The notes under the pieces are model-generated. The model made no database searches, was not told the DNA's origin, and saw only the letters and a program-made list of their open reading frames with translations. From NCBI RefSeq assembly GCF_019802045.1, contig NZ_JAHVHU010000006.1, forward strand, positions 186,001 to 250,000: a stretch of DNA of 64,000 bases, in the 5' to 3' direction. Positions 7,630 to 17,098 of this stretch are shown here, one piece after another (position 1 is the stretch's first letter; each line of letters begins with the position of its first letter). Source of the stretch: Membranihabitans marinus. GTDB lineage: Bacteria > Bacteroidota > Bacteroidia > Chitinophagales > Saprospiraceae. Both the position numbers and the translations under genes were made by a program.

Positions 7630-8796
7630 TTAGCCTTTCGGCAACCGTATGGTAAAGGTCGTTCCCTCACCAACTACGCTACTTTTTACAAAAATTTTTC
7701 CCTGGTGATAATTCTCGATGATGCGACGAGCTAAGGAGAGCCCCAGCCCCCAGCCTCGCTGGCGAGTCGTGTACCCAGGTTCAAAAACGGTCTTCATATT
7801 AGCAGATGAAATTCCTTTACCGGTATCACTAATATCAATATTGACACACTCCCCGTCTTCACTGATTACTGTTGTGATTTTTCCTTTCCCTCCCATTGCA
7901 TCCAGCGCATTTCGCATCAGGTTTTCCACGACCCAATTGATAAGATGTTTATTTACCCGGGCATAATGCACCTGGCCATTATTCGTCATCATTTTGAATT
8001 CGATTTTACGCGGCGCCCGCTTTTCCATATAAGCCATGGTATCCCGGATAAGTTCAGCTACATCCATTCGATCCAGACTGGGTTCTGCACCGATTTTAGA
8101 AAATCGGTCCGCGATGAGTTCCAGACGACTAACGTCATTTTCCAGTTCATCTATGATTTCCAATTGCTCTTCATTGACTTCCGTCATTTTAAGGTGCTCC
8201 AACCAGGCTATAATCGCCGATATCGGAGTTCCCAATTGGTGCGCTGTTTCGCGGGCCATGCCCACCCACACCCTGTTTTGCTCAGAAGTACGACTGCTGC
8301 TGAATCCCAGGTACCCAATAAATATATAGGTCGCCAATAATAAAAGAATAATCAAAGGCAACAGAGACAACAACTGGTACTCAAAGGGCGGGGCGTAATA
8401 GATCCGAAATACACCGACCTCAGACTTGACTGCTATGGGTTTGCGGTCCGAAGCTTCCATCTTTTCCAGTCGTTTTCGCAAATACCTGGAATTTCCCATC
8501 TGGGCTTCTGTATAATTGAGACTCATAATGATGGAGTCGCGTTCATCGACGATAATAATCGGAATATTCGTATTCCGTTGTAATACATCCGTCTCAAAAT
8601 TTACATCCTTGTTGAGATCTTCCGGGTTTTGCACCATGCTCTGATACGCATCCGCAAAGTTGATCATGTTTATTTCCAGGACCTCTTTAAGACGACTACC
8701 CAGGTAAAAAGTATAGGAAATGGTGATAAGTACTATAAAAACGCCTGCCACTACCAGGTTCAGTTTCCATCTGTTCTTCCTTCTGTAAATATCCAT
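7630..8796 (-). CDS. membrane sensor histidine kinase (orphan)
   Basis: A 388-residue kinase. A first membrane segment lies at residues 13-31 and a second near 143-165, bounding a periplasmic sensor domain of about 110 residues. The dimerisation/phospho-acceptor segment has the H-box MARETAHQLGTPISAI, the HQLGTP form common in Bacteroidota. Next come the N-box (NLMRNALDAMGG), G1 (DTGKGI), F (FEPGYTT) and G2 (GWGLGLSLARRII) of the HATPase_c domain, all intact. No response regulator gene is nearby, so its partner lies elsewhere. It is divergent from rlmN. The signal sensed is unknown. Confidence 0.9.
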   Translation of the reverse strand: MDIYRRKNRWKLNLVVAGVFIVLITISYTFYLGSRLKEVLEINMINFADAYQSMVQNPEDLNKDVNFETDVLQRNTNIPIIIVDERDSIIMSLNYTEAQMGNSRYLRKRLEKMEASDRKPIAVKSEVGVFRIYYAPPFEYQLLSLLPLIILLLLATYIFIGYLGFSSSRTSEQNRVWVGMARETAHQLGTPISAIIAWLEHLKMTEVNEEQLEIIDELENDVSRLELIADRFSKIGAEPSLDRMDVAELIRDTMAYMEKRAPRKIEFKMMTNNGQVHYARVNKHLINWVVENLMRNALDAMGGKGKITTVISEDGECVNIDISDTGKGISSANMKTVFEPGYTTRQRGWGLGLSLARRIIENYHQGKIFVKSSVVGEGTTFTIRLPKG

Positions 8797-8915
8797 CGAC
8801 GGCGATTCGTTGCTATATTTTAACTAAACGATTGAATTTCGGACTTGTTATATTAACCCCAAAGGTTTGGTTTAATCGGACTTTAACGATCCAAACAAAA
8901 CATTTCGGATATTTG

Positions 8916-8923
8916 TATCTTTG
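8916..8923 (+). promoter_or_regulatory. -7 promoter element (TATCTTTG) of the rlmN operon
   Basis: TATCTTTG fits TAnnTTTG exactly and lies 7 bases before the chosen rlmN ATG, which implies a very short leader. It also excludes the in-frame ATG at 8832 as the normal start. Confidence 0.55.
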
Positions 8924-8930
8924 CATTTAT

Positions 8931-9992
8931 ATGAGAAAAACCATAGAACAACAGGAATTATTGGATATCCGAGATCTTTCTGTCGATGAAATTACAAATT
9001 ATCTTGAAACTCACGACGAACCAGGGTACCGAGCCGCACAAATTTACCAGTGGTTGTGGAAATACGGTGTCACTTCCTTTGATGAAATGACCAATTTACC
9101 CAAAAAACTCCGGAACCAGCTTCAGAAGGATTTTGGAATTCTGACGATGACAGCAGATGTCGTACAAAAGAGTCTGGATGGAACGGTCAAATTCCGATTT
9201 GTCCTCAAAGATGGCCACAAGATTGAAAGTGTATTAATTCCTGTGCCGGGAGATAATCGGTATACGGTCTGCGTATCTTCGCAGGTGGGCTGCAGTCTCG
9301 CATGTGAGTTCTGTGCTACTGGTCAGATGAAGCGTGAACGAAACCTATCCGCTTCTGAAATCTACGAGCAGGTCTTCAAAGTGAATCAGCATTGCCAGGC
9401 ACATTTTGGTCATCCGCTGACGAACATCGTTTATATGGGAATGGGTGAGCCTTTGCTTTCCTACCGAAATGTCAAACGGAGCATAGAACTTATCAATTCC
9501 GATGAAGGAATGAATATGGCGACCTGGCGCATTACCATCAGTACGGCCGGTATTGCCAAAATCATCCGAAAAATAGCCGATGATAATCTGCAATGCAAAC
9601 TGGCTCTATCGCTCCATGCTGCATTGGATCACAAAAGGGATCTCATTATGCCGATCAACAAAAATGATAAGATCGAAGATTTGATGGAAGCATTGCAATA
9701 CTACTATGACACGACCCGCCACAAAATCACCTACGAATACATCCTGTTTCACGAATTCAATGATACTGAAGAAGATGCAGATGCTTTGGCCAGATTATCC
9801 AGACAATTTCCGGTGACGGTTAATTTACTCGAATACAATCCGGTCGCGGGGGTGACACTCACAAAATCATCGGAAGAACGATTTGATTATTTCATAAAAA
9901 TGATGGCGGACCGTCAGATTCCGGTCACGGTAAGACGCAGCCGGGGCAAAGATATTGATGCCGCTTGTGGTCAACTCGCCAATAAGAATTAA
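8931..9992 (+). CDS. rlmN: dual-specificity 23S rRNA/tRNA adenine-C2 methyltransferase RlmN
   Basis: A 353-residue radical-SAM enzyme that methylates C2 of A2503 in 23S rRNA and A37 in some tRNAs. The cluster motif is CSLACEFCATG (CxxxCxxC) near residue 123. It is preceded by CVSSQVGC and followed by YMGMGEPLL. The C-terminal VTVRRSRGKDIDAACGQL carries the conserved cysteine that accepts the methyl group. The start at 8931 gives MRKTIEQQELLDIRDLSVDE, the usual family beginning; an upstream ATG at 8832 would add residues without homologous character. The stop overlaps the next start (TAATG). Confidence 0.95.
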   Translation: MRKTIEQQELLDIRDLSVDEITNYLETHDEPGYRAAQIYQWLWKYGVTSFDEMTNLPKKLRNQLQKDFGILTMTADVVQKSLDGTVKFRFVLKDGHKIESVLIPVPGDNRYTVCVSSQVGCSLACEFCATGQMKRERNLSASEIYEQVFKVNQHCQAHFGHPLTNIVYMGMGEPLLSYRNVKRSIELINSDEGMNMATWRITISTAGIAKIIRKIADDNLQCKLALSLHAALDHKRDLIMPINKNDKIEDLMEALQYYYDTTRHKITYEYILFHEFNDTEEDADALARLSRQFPVTVNLLEYNPVAGVTLTKSSEERFDYFIKMMADRQIPVTVRRSRGKDIDAACGQLANKN

Positions 9993-10852
9993 TGACATAC
10001 CGTACAATCATTCTGAAGCCCATACGTTTTAGAAAAAAATCGAACCACTTGAATTTAAAGTTGATTATATCCCTTTTCATATTCTTCATTTGCCTCTCGG
10101 TGTCATACGGTCAAAAAGGCATTGAAGCCGGGGGATGGATTGGACCCAGTGTCTATTTTGGAGATCTCAACCCCGACTATGATATTACACATCCGGGAAT
10201 AGCCGGCGGGTTGATCGTAAAGTATGTGTTCAATGACCGGATTAATCTTAAATTTGGTGCGAACTACCTCTATGTCCATGGAGATGACCTGCGGTACGAC
10301 AACAATTTTCAACAGCAGCGTGGTCTCAATTTTCGAAGCAACGTATGGGAATTGGGAAGTGAACTGGAGTTTAACTTTTTTGCTTTCAAACCCGGAGACC
10401 GTGAAAAATTCTTTACACCTTTTCTCAGTGCCGGGATCGGACTTTTCAAGTTTGAACCCAAAGCTACTTATCAGGGCATGACCAAAAAACTTCGGATGCT
10501 GGGCACGGAAGGGCAAAACATCGGCGAGGAATACGCATCCACCAAGTTTGCCGGTATCATTTCGGGCGGATTCAAATACGCCCTAAACAATCGATGGATT
10601 CTGTCTCTTACAGCGAGTACCCGCATACTGACCACTGACTACCTCGATGATGTCAGTACTACTTACCCGGATTTGCTGGTTATCGAATCACTTCGAAATG
10701 ATCCGGATGCGGGATTGTTTTCTGATCCCACAGAAAACAGCTATGTCGGAAAACAACGGGGCGACAGCGTGAACAAAGACAGCTACAATTACATTGGTAT
10801 TGGCGTAACTTATTTTTTTGGTGGCTTGCAATGCCCCGATATTTCAAAGTAA
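9992..10852 (+). CDS. DUF6089-like outer-membrane beta-barrel protein
   Basis: A 286-residue protein with a long basic n-region, then a hydrophobic signal core (LKLIISLFIFFICLSVSYG). The mature part begins QKGIEAGGWIGPSVYFGDLN, which is typical of DUF6089 proteins of Bacteroidota. Amphipathic strands and a terminal YNYIGIGVTYFFGG support an outer-membrane barrel. It overlaps rlmN by one base (TAATG) and is followed six bases later by yjbQ, so the three form an operon. A later start just before the hydrophobic core is not available as ATG. Function is unknown. Confidence 0.78.
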   Translation: MTYRTIILKPIRFRKKSNHLNLKLIISLFIFFICLSVSYGQKGIEAGGWIGPSVYFGDLNPDYDITHPGIAGGLIVKYVFNDRINLKFGANYLYVHGDDLRYDNNFQQQRGLNFRSNVWELGSELEFNFFAFKPGDREKFFTPFLSAGIGLFKFEPKATYQGMTKKLRMLGTEGQNIGEEYASTKFAGIISGGFKYALNNRWILSLTASTRILTTDYLDDVSTTYPDLLVIESLRNDPDAGLFSDPTENSYVGKQRGDSVNKDSYNYIGIGVTYFFGGLQCPDISK

Positions 10853-10858
10853 AAGACC

Positions 10859-11269
10859 ATGATTACTCAAACACAACTCACCCTCCCTGCGTTGGGAAGA
10901 GGTTTTCACATCGTGACGGATGATATTGTAAAAGCGCTTCCCAATCTACCTGACCAGGGAATTCTGCATTTGTTTATGAAACACACCTCGGCTGGACTGT
11001 GCATTAATGAAAACGCAGATCCCACCGTTCTGGAAGATTTCGAAACATTGTTCAATCACCTGGTGCCTGAAAACTTCCCCAATCTGAAACACACCATTGA
11101 AGGTCCGGATGATATGCCGGCACATGTCAAAAGTGTGTTGTGCGGAGATTCGGTATCTATCCCAATCACGGACGGCCGGCTCAATCTGGGAACCTGGCAG
11201 GGAATCTACTACTGTGAATTCCGAAATCAGCGCCACTCTCGGAAGATCATCGCCACGATTTATAGTTAG
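10859..11269 (+). CDS. yjbQ: YjbQ family protein (UPF0047)
   Basis: A 136-residue single-domain protein of the YjbQ/UPF0047 family, cytoplasmic. Landmarks are FMKHTSAGLCINENADPTVL near residue 40, MPAHVKSVLCGDSVSIPI near 88, and the C-terminal GRLNLGTWQGIYYCEFR. Histidines in KHTSA, DMPAHVK and the conserved acidic NENAD segment line the pocket in known structures. Family members have weak thiamine-phosphate-synthase activity when overproduced, but the natural role is unresolved. Last gene of the rlmN operon. Confidence 0.92.
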   Translation: MITQTQLTLPALGRGFHIVTDDIVKALPNLPDQGILHLFMKHTSAGLCINENADPTVLEDFETLFNHLVPENFPNLKHTIEGPDDMPAHVKSVLCGDSVSIPITDGRLNLGTWQGIYYCEFRNQRHSRKIIATIYS

Positions 11270-11675
11270 CTTTATCCTTCGGCTGTTTGTGGTTTGTAGT
11301 TTGTGGTTTGATTCCATGTATAGAAAGCGCTTTGGCACTGCATGGATGCACCCAACAGCGAAATTTACCTCCCGTTACGAAGTAGGGAGGCGTCCCAAAG
11401 CGCAGCGTCCCAACACCTGCCCCATCCAATTGGCGCCGGAATGTTCCGAGCCCACGGCTCTCATATTATTTTAGATCTACCTTGCCACCGGTTGAAACCA
11501 GCGGCTATCACATGGTGCGAGCCGATGGCTCTTTATTAAATCGATACAAGAATATAGATTGAGCCCCCGAATATCGTCTAAAGATCCATAGCAAAAATTC
11601 CCGCTTTAGTTAAATAGATTCATCCCAAATTCCCTAAGCCCAGCGTCCAAACACCCAAAAGCGCAGCGTCCCAAC
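11270..11675. other. gene-free repeat-rich spacer
   Basis: Contains a heptamer tract (TTTGTGG/TTTGTAG, 11284-11310), two short hairpins GAGCCcacGGCTC (11448-11460) and GAGCCgatGGCTC (11519-11531), each followed by T-rich sequence, and the word AAAGCGCAGCGTCCCAAC twice (near 11396 and 11653). Small open frames here have no protein character. The hairpins could end transcription of yjbQ or of the ABC permease arriving from the right. Confidence 0.6.
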
Positions 11676-13016
11676 TCATATATCCTTTCTGAAAATCCAT
11701 TTACCCAACTCCTTAAAAGAAGCTTTTTTTCCATACATCAAAATACCTACCCGGTAGATCCGGCCAGAAACCCAGACCAAAGCGACCACCGTTGCAATCA
11801 ACAAGACCAAAGATAAGATAATCTGCCACCAGGGTGGATCAAAAGCCAGTCGCGCCGGCATTACGATGGGCGAAAAAAGTGGAAAAATACTGGACCAGAC
11901 CGCCAGTGTACTATCCGGCACCCGCAATGTGGTCAGCATAATATAGAAGGCCATAATCACCGGTATGGTAATCGGAAGAACAAGGGATTGACTATCTTGC
12001 ATATCATCGCCGATCGCAGACCCCACCGCTGCAAAAAGAGAAGAATAAATCAGATAGCCACCGATAAAAAATAAAATAAAAAGGGATATGATTTTAAACC
12101 AAGGAACTTGGTCGATTTCCTTCATAAATTGATAAACCATGTATTCCATATCATCGGGAGAAATGCTTCCGGCAGCATTCATACTTTCCAAGGTCTGGAT
12201 ATCGGTCTCAAATCCAAAAACCAGGTTTCCTAAGAGAACTATCACCGGAATCAGAATCGCCCAGCTCAGGAACTGAATGATACCGATTAAACCGACACCG
12301 AATATTTTACCCAACATGAGTTCAAACGGCTTAACCGACGAGATGACAACTTCGACGATCCGGTTCGTTTTTTCTTCCATCACGCTACGCATCACCATGG
12401 AGCCATTAATAAAAACCAACATATACATAATGAAGCCCATCAACATACCGATCCCGGCACCGAGATAAGAACTAAATTCGGACGATTTGACAGTGGAGGT
12501 TTCTGAGGCAGAAGAGGCAGGGTCGATGTCTTCAGATTGTATGGTGACCCGAGTACTAAGCGCATTGAGTTGATCTTCAGTGACATTGAGCATCTTCAGC
12601 TTGTGCTCCCGGATTTCTGACTGAATGATCGATTTGAGACTGCTCAGCTGATCCAGGTTGAGATTTTTTGAAGTATAAAAGTTAAAGGTGACTTCCGACC
12701 GATTTAGATCTTCATTGGCCGGAATGAAGAGTATGCCATCAAAATCCGGTTCTTCGATTTTTCGAAGATTCTCAAGACTTTCACTGGAAAAAGTAAAATA
12801 AAAGTTCGCCTGGTCTTTCAGTGTACCCTCAAACAAATTAGCTTCATCGACAATGACCACTTGTTTTTCATCATCTCCCGAATAGGCAAAGATAAAACCC
12901 ACAACCACCATAAAAACGGCCAGTAAGATTGGTCCCAAAAGAGTCATTAACCAAAACTTCCGGTTTTTGACCCGGATTAAAAATTCACGTCTGGCAATCA
13001 GCAGTATTTTTCTCAT
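11676..13016 (-). CDS. ABC-2 type transporter permease (NatB/YhaP-like)
   Basis: A 446-residue inner-membrane permease. The N-terminus MRKILLIARREFLIRVKNRK followed by a membrane anchor is typical of NatB/YhaP permeases. A large extracytoplasmic domain of about 130 residues follows, then five hydrophobic segments, with VMRSVMEEKTNRIVEVVISSV at the cytoplasmic loop that contacts the ATPase (ABC2_membrane_3 family hallmark). Six bases separate it from the ATPase gene, so the two encode one exporter. NatAB relatives export Na+ or act in stress resistance; the substrate here cannot be told. Confidence 0.9.
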   Translation of the reverse strand: MRKILLIARREFLIRVKNRKFWLMTLLGPILLAVFMVVVGFIFAYSGDDEKQVVIVDEANLFEGTLKDQANFYFTFSSESLENLRKIEEPDFDGILFIPANEDLNRSEVTFNFYTSKNLNLDQLSSLKSIIQSEIREHKLKMLNVTEDQLNALSTRVTIQSEDIDPASSASETSTVKSSEFSSYLGAGIGMLMGFIMYMLVFINGSMVMRSVMEEKTNRIVEVVISSVKPFELMLGKIFGVGLIGIIQFLSWAILIPVIVLLGNLVFGFETDIQTLESMNAAGSISPDDMEYMVYQFMKEIDQVPWFKIISLFILFFIGGYLIYSSLFAAVGSAIGDDMQDSQSLVLPITIPVIMAFYIMLTTLRVPDSTLAVWSSIFPLFSPIVMPARLAFDPPWWQIILSLVLLIATVVALVWVSGRIYRVGILMYGKKASFKELGKWIFRKDI

Positions 13017-13022
13017 CTTAGG

Positions 13023-13922
13023 TTAAGCTTCTGTGGTTACAATTTTTATAAATATATCGTTGATAGAAGGCAGGATTTCACGAAATTCATGAATTACATA
13101 TCCTTCATCCATCCACTGTCGCATCCGGGTATTCGCCTGCTCCAGACTCTCTAGTTGCAAAACGATCCCCTGCTCCCGGGACGAAGGATGTATGGTCTCG
13201 TCTGAGAAATCCGGCCGATGATCCCCGGCAAAAATAAACTCAAATAAAAAGTCTTTATACCGCTGTTTTATATCCGCAATCGGTCCTTCCAATACTAAAC
13301 TACCTTTGTTGATCAATGCGATTCGCTCGCAGATTTCTTCGACCTGTTCCATGCGATGCGTAGAAAACAGGATCGTCGTCCCCTCCGCTCGCAATCGACG
13401 AATCTCCTGCTTCAACAAATTGGTGTTGACCGGATCCAATCCGCTAAACGGCTCATCCAGGATCAGCAGCTGTGGCTCGTGGAGGACTGTCGCCACAAAC
13501 TGGACTTTTTGCTGCATACCCTTGGACAAATCCTCGATCTTCTTGTTGCCCCACTCGTCCATATTCAAAATCGCATACCACTCTGCGATCCGTGTTCGGA
13601 CAGTCTTCGCATCCAGCCCTTTTAACTGCCCCAGATACTCCAACTGATCCTGAACTGACATTTTTTTATAAAGCCCGCGCTCTTCCGGTAGGTATCCGAT
13701 CTTTGCTTGATGTTCGCGGCCTAAAGTTTCGCCGCAAAACAAAATTTCGCCTTCATCTGCCATTGTAATGGAGTTAATAATCCGGATCAGAGAAGTTTTA
13801 CCGGCTCCATTTGGACCGAGCAGCCCATAGATGACACCTTGCGGCACTTGAAAAGAAACACGATCCACTGCTGTGAAATTTCCGTAATGTTTTGAAACTT
13901 TTTTTATGCCCAGTGTGTCCAT
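13023..13922 (-). CDS. ABC transporter ATP-binding protein (NatA-like)
   Basis: A 299-residue ATPase partner of the ABC-2 permease. It has Walker A ([13 protein letters not shown]) near residue 33, the signature (LSKGMQQKVQF) near 133, Walker B (LLILDEPFSGLDP) near 152, and the H-loop FSTHRMEQ. A C-terminal extension of about 75 residues fits the DUF4162 domain found in this ATPase group. First gene of a two-gene minus-strand operon, divergent from the coiled-coil lipoprotein gene 70 bases away. Confidence 0.93.
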   Translation of the reverse strand: MDTLGIKKVSKHYGNFTAVDRVSFQVPQGVIYGLLGPNGAGKTSLIRIINSITMADEGEILFCGETLGREHQAKIGYLPEERGLYKKMSVQDQLEYLGQLKGLDAKTVRTRIAEWYAILNMDEWGNKKIEDLSKGMQQKVQFVATVLHEPQLLILDEPFSGLDPVNTNLLKQEIRRLRAEGTTILFSTHRMEQVEEICERIALINKGSLVLEGPIADIKQRYKDFLFEFIFAGDHRPDFSDETIHPSSREQGIVLQLESLEQANTRMRQWMDEGYVIHEFREILPSINDIFIKIVTTEA

Positions 13923-13992
13923 ATGTAAGATAACTATTGAGAATCAAAGATATAAATCTTAACTTTTAGAACACATCCAAATTATAAAAACT

Positions 13993-14670
13993 ATGAAACA
14001 TTCTATCTTTTACTTAATTTATATCTTTTTGATGGCTGGTATAATGGCAGGTTGTGGCTTTGCTGAAGAAATGACGGATCGGGCTGCCGATTCACCGGAA
14101 GGCATGGAAAAAGCATACGTGATCAATCTGGACAATACAGAAGCGGGCACCGCCCGGGAAGTATGGAATCAACTCATCAGAGAACACAAAAGTCGCGTGA
14201 TGCGCATCAAAGGATCCAGCGTGCAGCTAGCCAATAATGTCGTCATCACCGGCCTTCCTTCAGATTTGACCGTCAAATCACTGTTTGAGCAAAAAGGGGA
14301 ACAGACCGAAATGCGGTTGTGGTTTGTCGATGGCACAGAATATATGACACCCCGTTCCAATCCGGGCGCTTATGATAATATTGACCGGTTTATTGACACC
14401 TATTTTACCGCACTCGAAACCAAACAAATTCAAAATGAAGTCGAACAAGAGGAGGCTCGACTGGCGGAATTAGAGAAAGAACTTGAAAAACTGCGTAGAG
14501 ACAATAAAAAGCTACATAGTACTATAACCAAAGCCGAGCAAGAGATTAAAGATGCCCGGATCAAGATCGAAGAGAACCTTCATGCCCAGGATCAAATGGC
14601 GGAAAAAATTCAAGAACAAAGAAATGTCATCCATCAAACGCAAAGCCAATTGTCCGGCGTGAGAGACTAA
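13993..14670 (+). CDS. coiled-coil lipoprotein of unknown function
   Basis: A 225-residue predicted lipoprotein. A hydrophobic signal ends in the lipobox IMAGC, so Cys21 would be lipidated. Residues 35-130 form a globular part with no motif I recognise. Residues 140-225 are strongly heptad-patterned and charged (VEQEEARLAELEKELEKLRR onward), so a long coiled coil is expected. It is divergent from the ABC exporter and followed by a 647-base spacer, so it is probably monocistronic. The coiled coil suggests a periplasmic scaffold role, but this is inference. Confidence 0.75.
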   Translation: MKHSIFYLIYIFLMAGIMAGCGFAEEMTDRAADSPEGMEKAYVINLDNTEAGTAREVWNQLIREHKSRVMRIKGSSVQLANNVVITGLPSDLTVKSLFEQKGEQTEMRLWFVDGTEYMTPRSNPGAYDNIDRFIDTYFTALETKQIQNEVEQEEARLAELEKELEKLRRDNKKLHSTITKAEQEIKDARIKIEENLHAQDQMAEKIQEQRNVIHQTQSQLSGVRD

Positions 14671-15317
14671 AAACCACGCGATGATCCTACGATTTTAAAA
14701 TACGTTCCCTCAAAAAATGAAGTGCACGGAAAGATAAACTTCCTCTAAGAACGAATTTTTTATTTTTTAGTTCTTGAGCATTCAATCAATCATACAACAC
14801 ACTGTATATAACTCCCTATCAGTGAATATTTAATTCGGAAAAAGCCCAAAAAAGAAGGTATATTCCCCCTTATTCACATCATGCAAAGGATATTTATTTA
14901 GTTGGATGACCATGAGGGAATTAGAAACACTTTTTAGCTAGCACAAACTTTATCAGGCGACTTACATATAACAAATAAAAATATTCATGAATTTTTTAAC
15001 AATAAGTAAATTTTGTCGGCTCGTAAAAGTAAATCAATGAGTTACACAATGTAATTACTTTAATGTGTCCCACCACTGTGTGGAGAACAAAGGATCTTAT
15101 CAAATTCCACTTTTCGTCGTATCTCAATTTGACAATATGAATTGTTTGAAAGAATACACAATGAAATGAAACTAATTCAACGTTGAATGTGTACTAACTA
15201 ACAAGAAATGGTATGTTTTCCACATGGAATTCACAGGGCAAAACAAACCGTCAAAAAAAACACATTGGGAATATATTACATTTGTTGTTGTTAAGTCATA
15301 TTATTAAAAATTAATGA
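14671..15317. other. AT-rich spacer upstream of dnaB with DnaA-box-like 9-mers
   Basis: No coding frame is supported in 647 bases. TTATTCACA (14870-14878) and TTTTCCACA (15216-15224) match the DnaA-box consensus TTWTNCACA exactly, and TGTGGAGAA (15079-15087) is the reverse complement of a box with one mismatch. The stretch is more AT-rich than surrounding genes. It could be a replication origin, or only the dnaB control region. Confidence 0.35.
15277..15284 (+). promoter_or_regulatory. -7 promoter element (TACATTTG) of dnaB
   Basis: Exact TAnnTTTG match, 33 bases before the dnaB ATG; the same 8-mer precedes the DUF4834 operon. Confidence 0.5.
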
Positions 15318-16817
15318 ATGTCAGATCAGACAAATTACGCCAAACCAATCAAATCAAACAAGCTTAAAGCACTTAAACCAGACAGCGATCTGAACCGGAT
15401 GGTTTACGGTAAAATCCAACCTCAAGCCTTGGAGTTGGAGGAGGCTGTTTTAGGTGCCATCATGCTGGACCGGGATGCCATGCCGGACATTATCGACTTA
15501 CTCCGGCCTGATAGTTTTTATCACGAGGCCCATCAGATCATTTATGAAGCTATGCAACAGCTTTTTAATCAAGCCAAGACTATCGATCTGCTGACCATGC
15601 ATGAGGAATTATTGAAAATGGGAAAACTGCAGGAAGTAGGAGGCGCTGCCTACCTGGCTGAACTCACCGAACGAGTTGCTTCTGCTGCGAACATTGAGTA
15701 CCACGCCCGGATCATTGCCCAGAAACACATCAAGCGGGAATTGATTCGTGTCTCTACCAAAACCATTACCAATGCGTTCGACGACACCATTGACGTATTT
15801 GAGTTACTCGATGATTCGGAGCGTAACTTGTTTGATATCACCCAGCAAAACCTAAACCGAAGCTATGAAAGTCTGAGCAGCCTGGCCGGTAAAGCCCAAA
15901 GAAAGATGGAAGAGCTGGCCTCCAGGAATGAAAGCGTCACGGGAGTTCCTTCAGGATATACGAACCTGGATAAATTAACCTCCGGATGGCAGCCATCTGA
16001 TCTGATCATTATCGCTGCCCGTCCAGGTATGGGAAAAACCTCCTTTACGTTGGCTCTCGCCAAAAATGCCGCTTTATTACACAATAAAGGCGTGGCTTTC
16101 TTCTCGTTGGAGATGTCGGATGTACAGCTCACACAACGTCTTATCTCGATGGAGTCAGGCGTCAGCTTATCAAAACTTCGGACCGGAAAGCTCGAAGAAG
16201 AAGAATGGCGTCGATTCAACGGGGCTGTCGAAGACTTGAGTGAAGTTCCTATTTACATTGATGACACCCCCTCCATCAATATTTTCGAATTGAGGGCGAA
16301 GTGTCGGCGACTAAAGATAAAACACGACATTCAGATGGTCATGATCGATTATTTGCAATTGATGACCGGGGGTGTAGATAAGAAAAACGGGACCCGGGAA
16401 CAGGAGATCTCCTCCATTTCCAGAGCGCTTAAAGCCATGGCCAAAGAGCTGGAAGTACCAGTCATCGCACTATCTCAGTTATCTCGGGCCGTAGAAACCC
16501 GAAGCTCGGACAAACGCCCCATGCTCTCCGATCTGAGGGAATCCGGAGCGATCGAGCAGGATGCGGATTTGGTTTCCTTCATCTATCGGCCGGAGTATTA
16601 TGACATCCAAAGTGATGAGATGGATCAATCATTGGATGGGATTGCCGAAATCATCGTGGCCAAACACCGGAACGGGCCCACCGATACGATCAAGCTCAAA
16701 TTTATTCCGGAATATACCCGATTTGAAAATCTGGATGAATTTAGTTTTCCATCCTTCGATGATGAAAGTAGTATCAAACCCTCCCGAATGAATATGGATG
16801 AGGATGTACCCTTCTAA
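15318..16817 (+). CDS. dnaB: replicative DNA helicase DnaB
   Basis: A 499-residue hexameric helicase that unwinds DNA ahead of the replisome. The N-terminal domain begins near QPQALELEEAVLGAIMLDRD (residue 33), where it contacts the loader and primase. The RecA-like domain has Walker A (ARPGMGKTSF) near residue 235, Walker B (MVMIDYLQLM) near 343, and the arginine-finger region LSQLSRAVETRSSDKRPMLS, followed by DLRESGAIEQDADLV. Length is normal and no intein is present. It is monocistronic, behind a long AT-rich spacer. Confidence 0.97.
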   Translation: MSDQTNYAKPIKSNKLKALKPDSDLNRMVYGKIQPQALELEEAVLGAIMLDRDAMPDIIDLLRPDSFYHEAHQIIYEAMQQLFNQAKTIDLLTMHEELLKMGKLQEVGGAAYLAELTERVASAANIEYHARIIAQKHIKRELIRVSTKTITNAFDDTIDVFELLDDSERNLFDITQQNLNRSYESLSSLAGKAQRKMEELASRNESVTGVPSGYTNLDKLTSGWQPSDLIIIAARPGMGKTSFTLALAKNAALLHNKGVAFFSLEMSDVQLTQRLISMESGVSLSKLRTGKLEEEEWRRFNGAVEDLSEVPIYIDDTPSINIFELRAKCRRLKIKHDIQMVMIDYLQLMTGGVDKKNGTREQEISSISRALKAMAKELEVPVIALSQLSRAVETRSSDKRPMLSDLRESGAIEQDADLVSFIYRPEYYDIQSDEMDQSLDGIAEIIVAKHRNGPTDTIKLKFIPEYTRFENLDEFSFPSFDDESSIKPSRMNMDEDVPF

Positions 16818-17098
16818 TCAAATGTTGAATTATTAATTTTAAATTTTTAATTTGGCAAAAGAGGAGCGTAGGATTATAAGTCTGCACAACAAGGGCTGTT
16901 GAGGCTGAGGAAAAACAATGAACGAAGTCCAAATGATTTGATCGATAGGGATGCGATCAGTCATTTCTTGTTGAGATATTGATTTGCTTGAGGAATTGGT
17001 CGCTTTATGTGTTGATTCATTTGGAATGCATGTTCCCTCAATAAGCCAATCACTGCGATGGGATCTGATGTCCTCCATACAACCTAAAATCCTTATTA

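Noticed and set aside
16839-17078. Minus-strand 79-codon frame between dnaB and the pseudouridine synthase gene
   Set aside because: No signal, motif or start context; it ends in AT-rich sequence and lies in a 281-base gap that otherwise looks like plain spacer.
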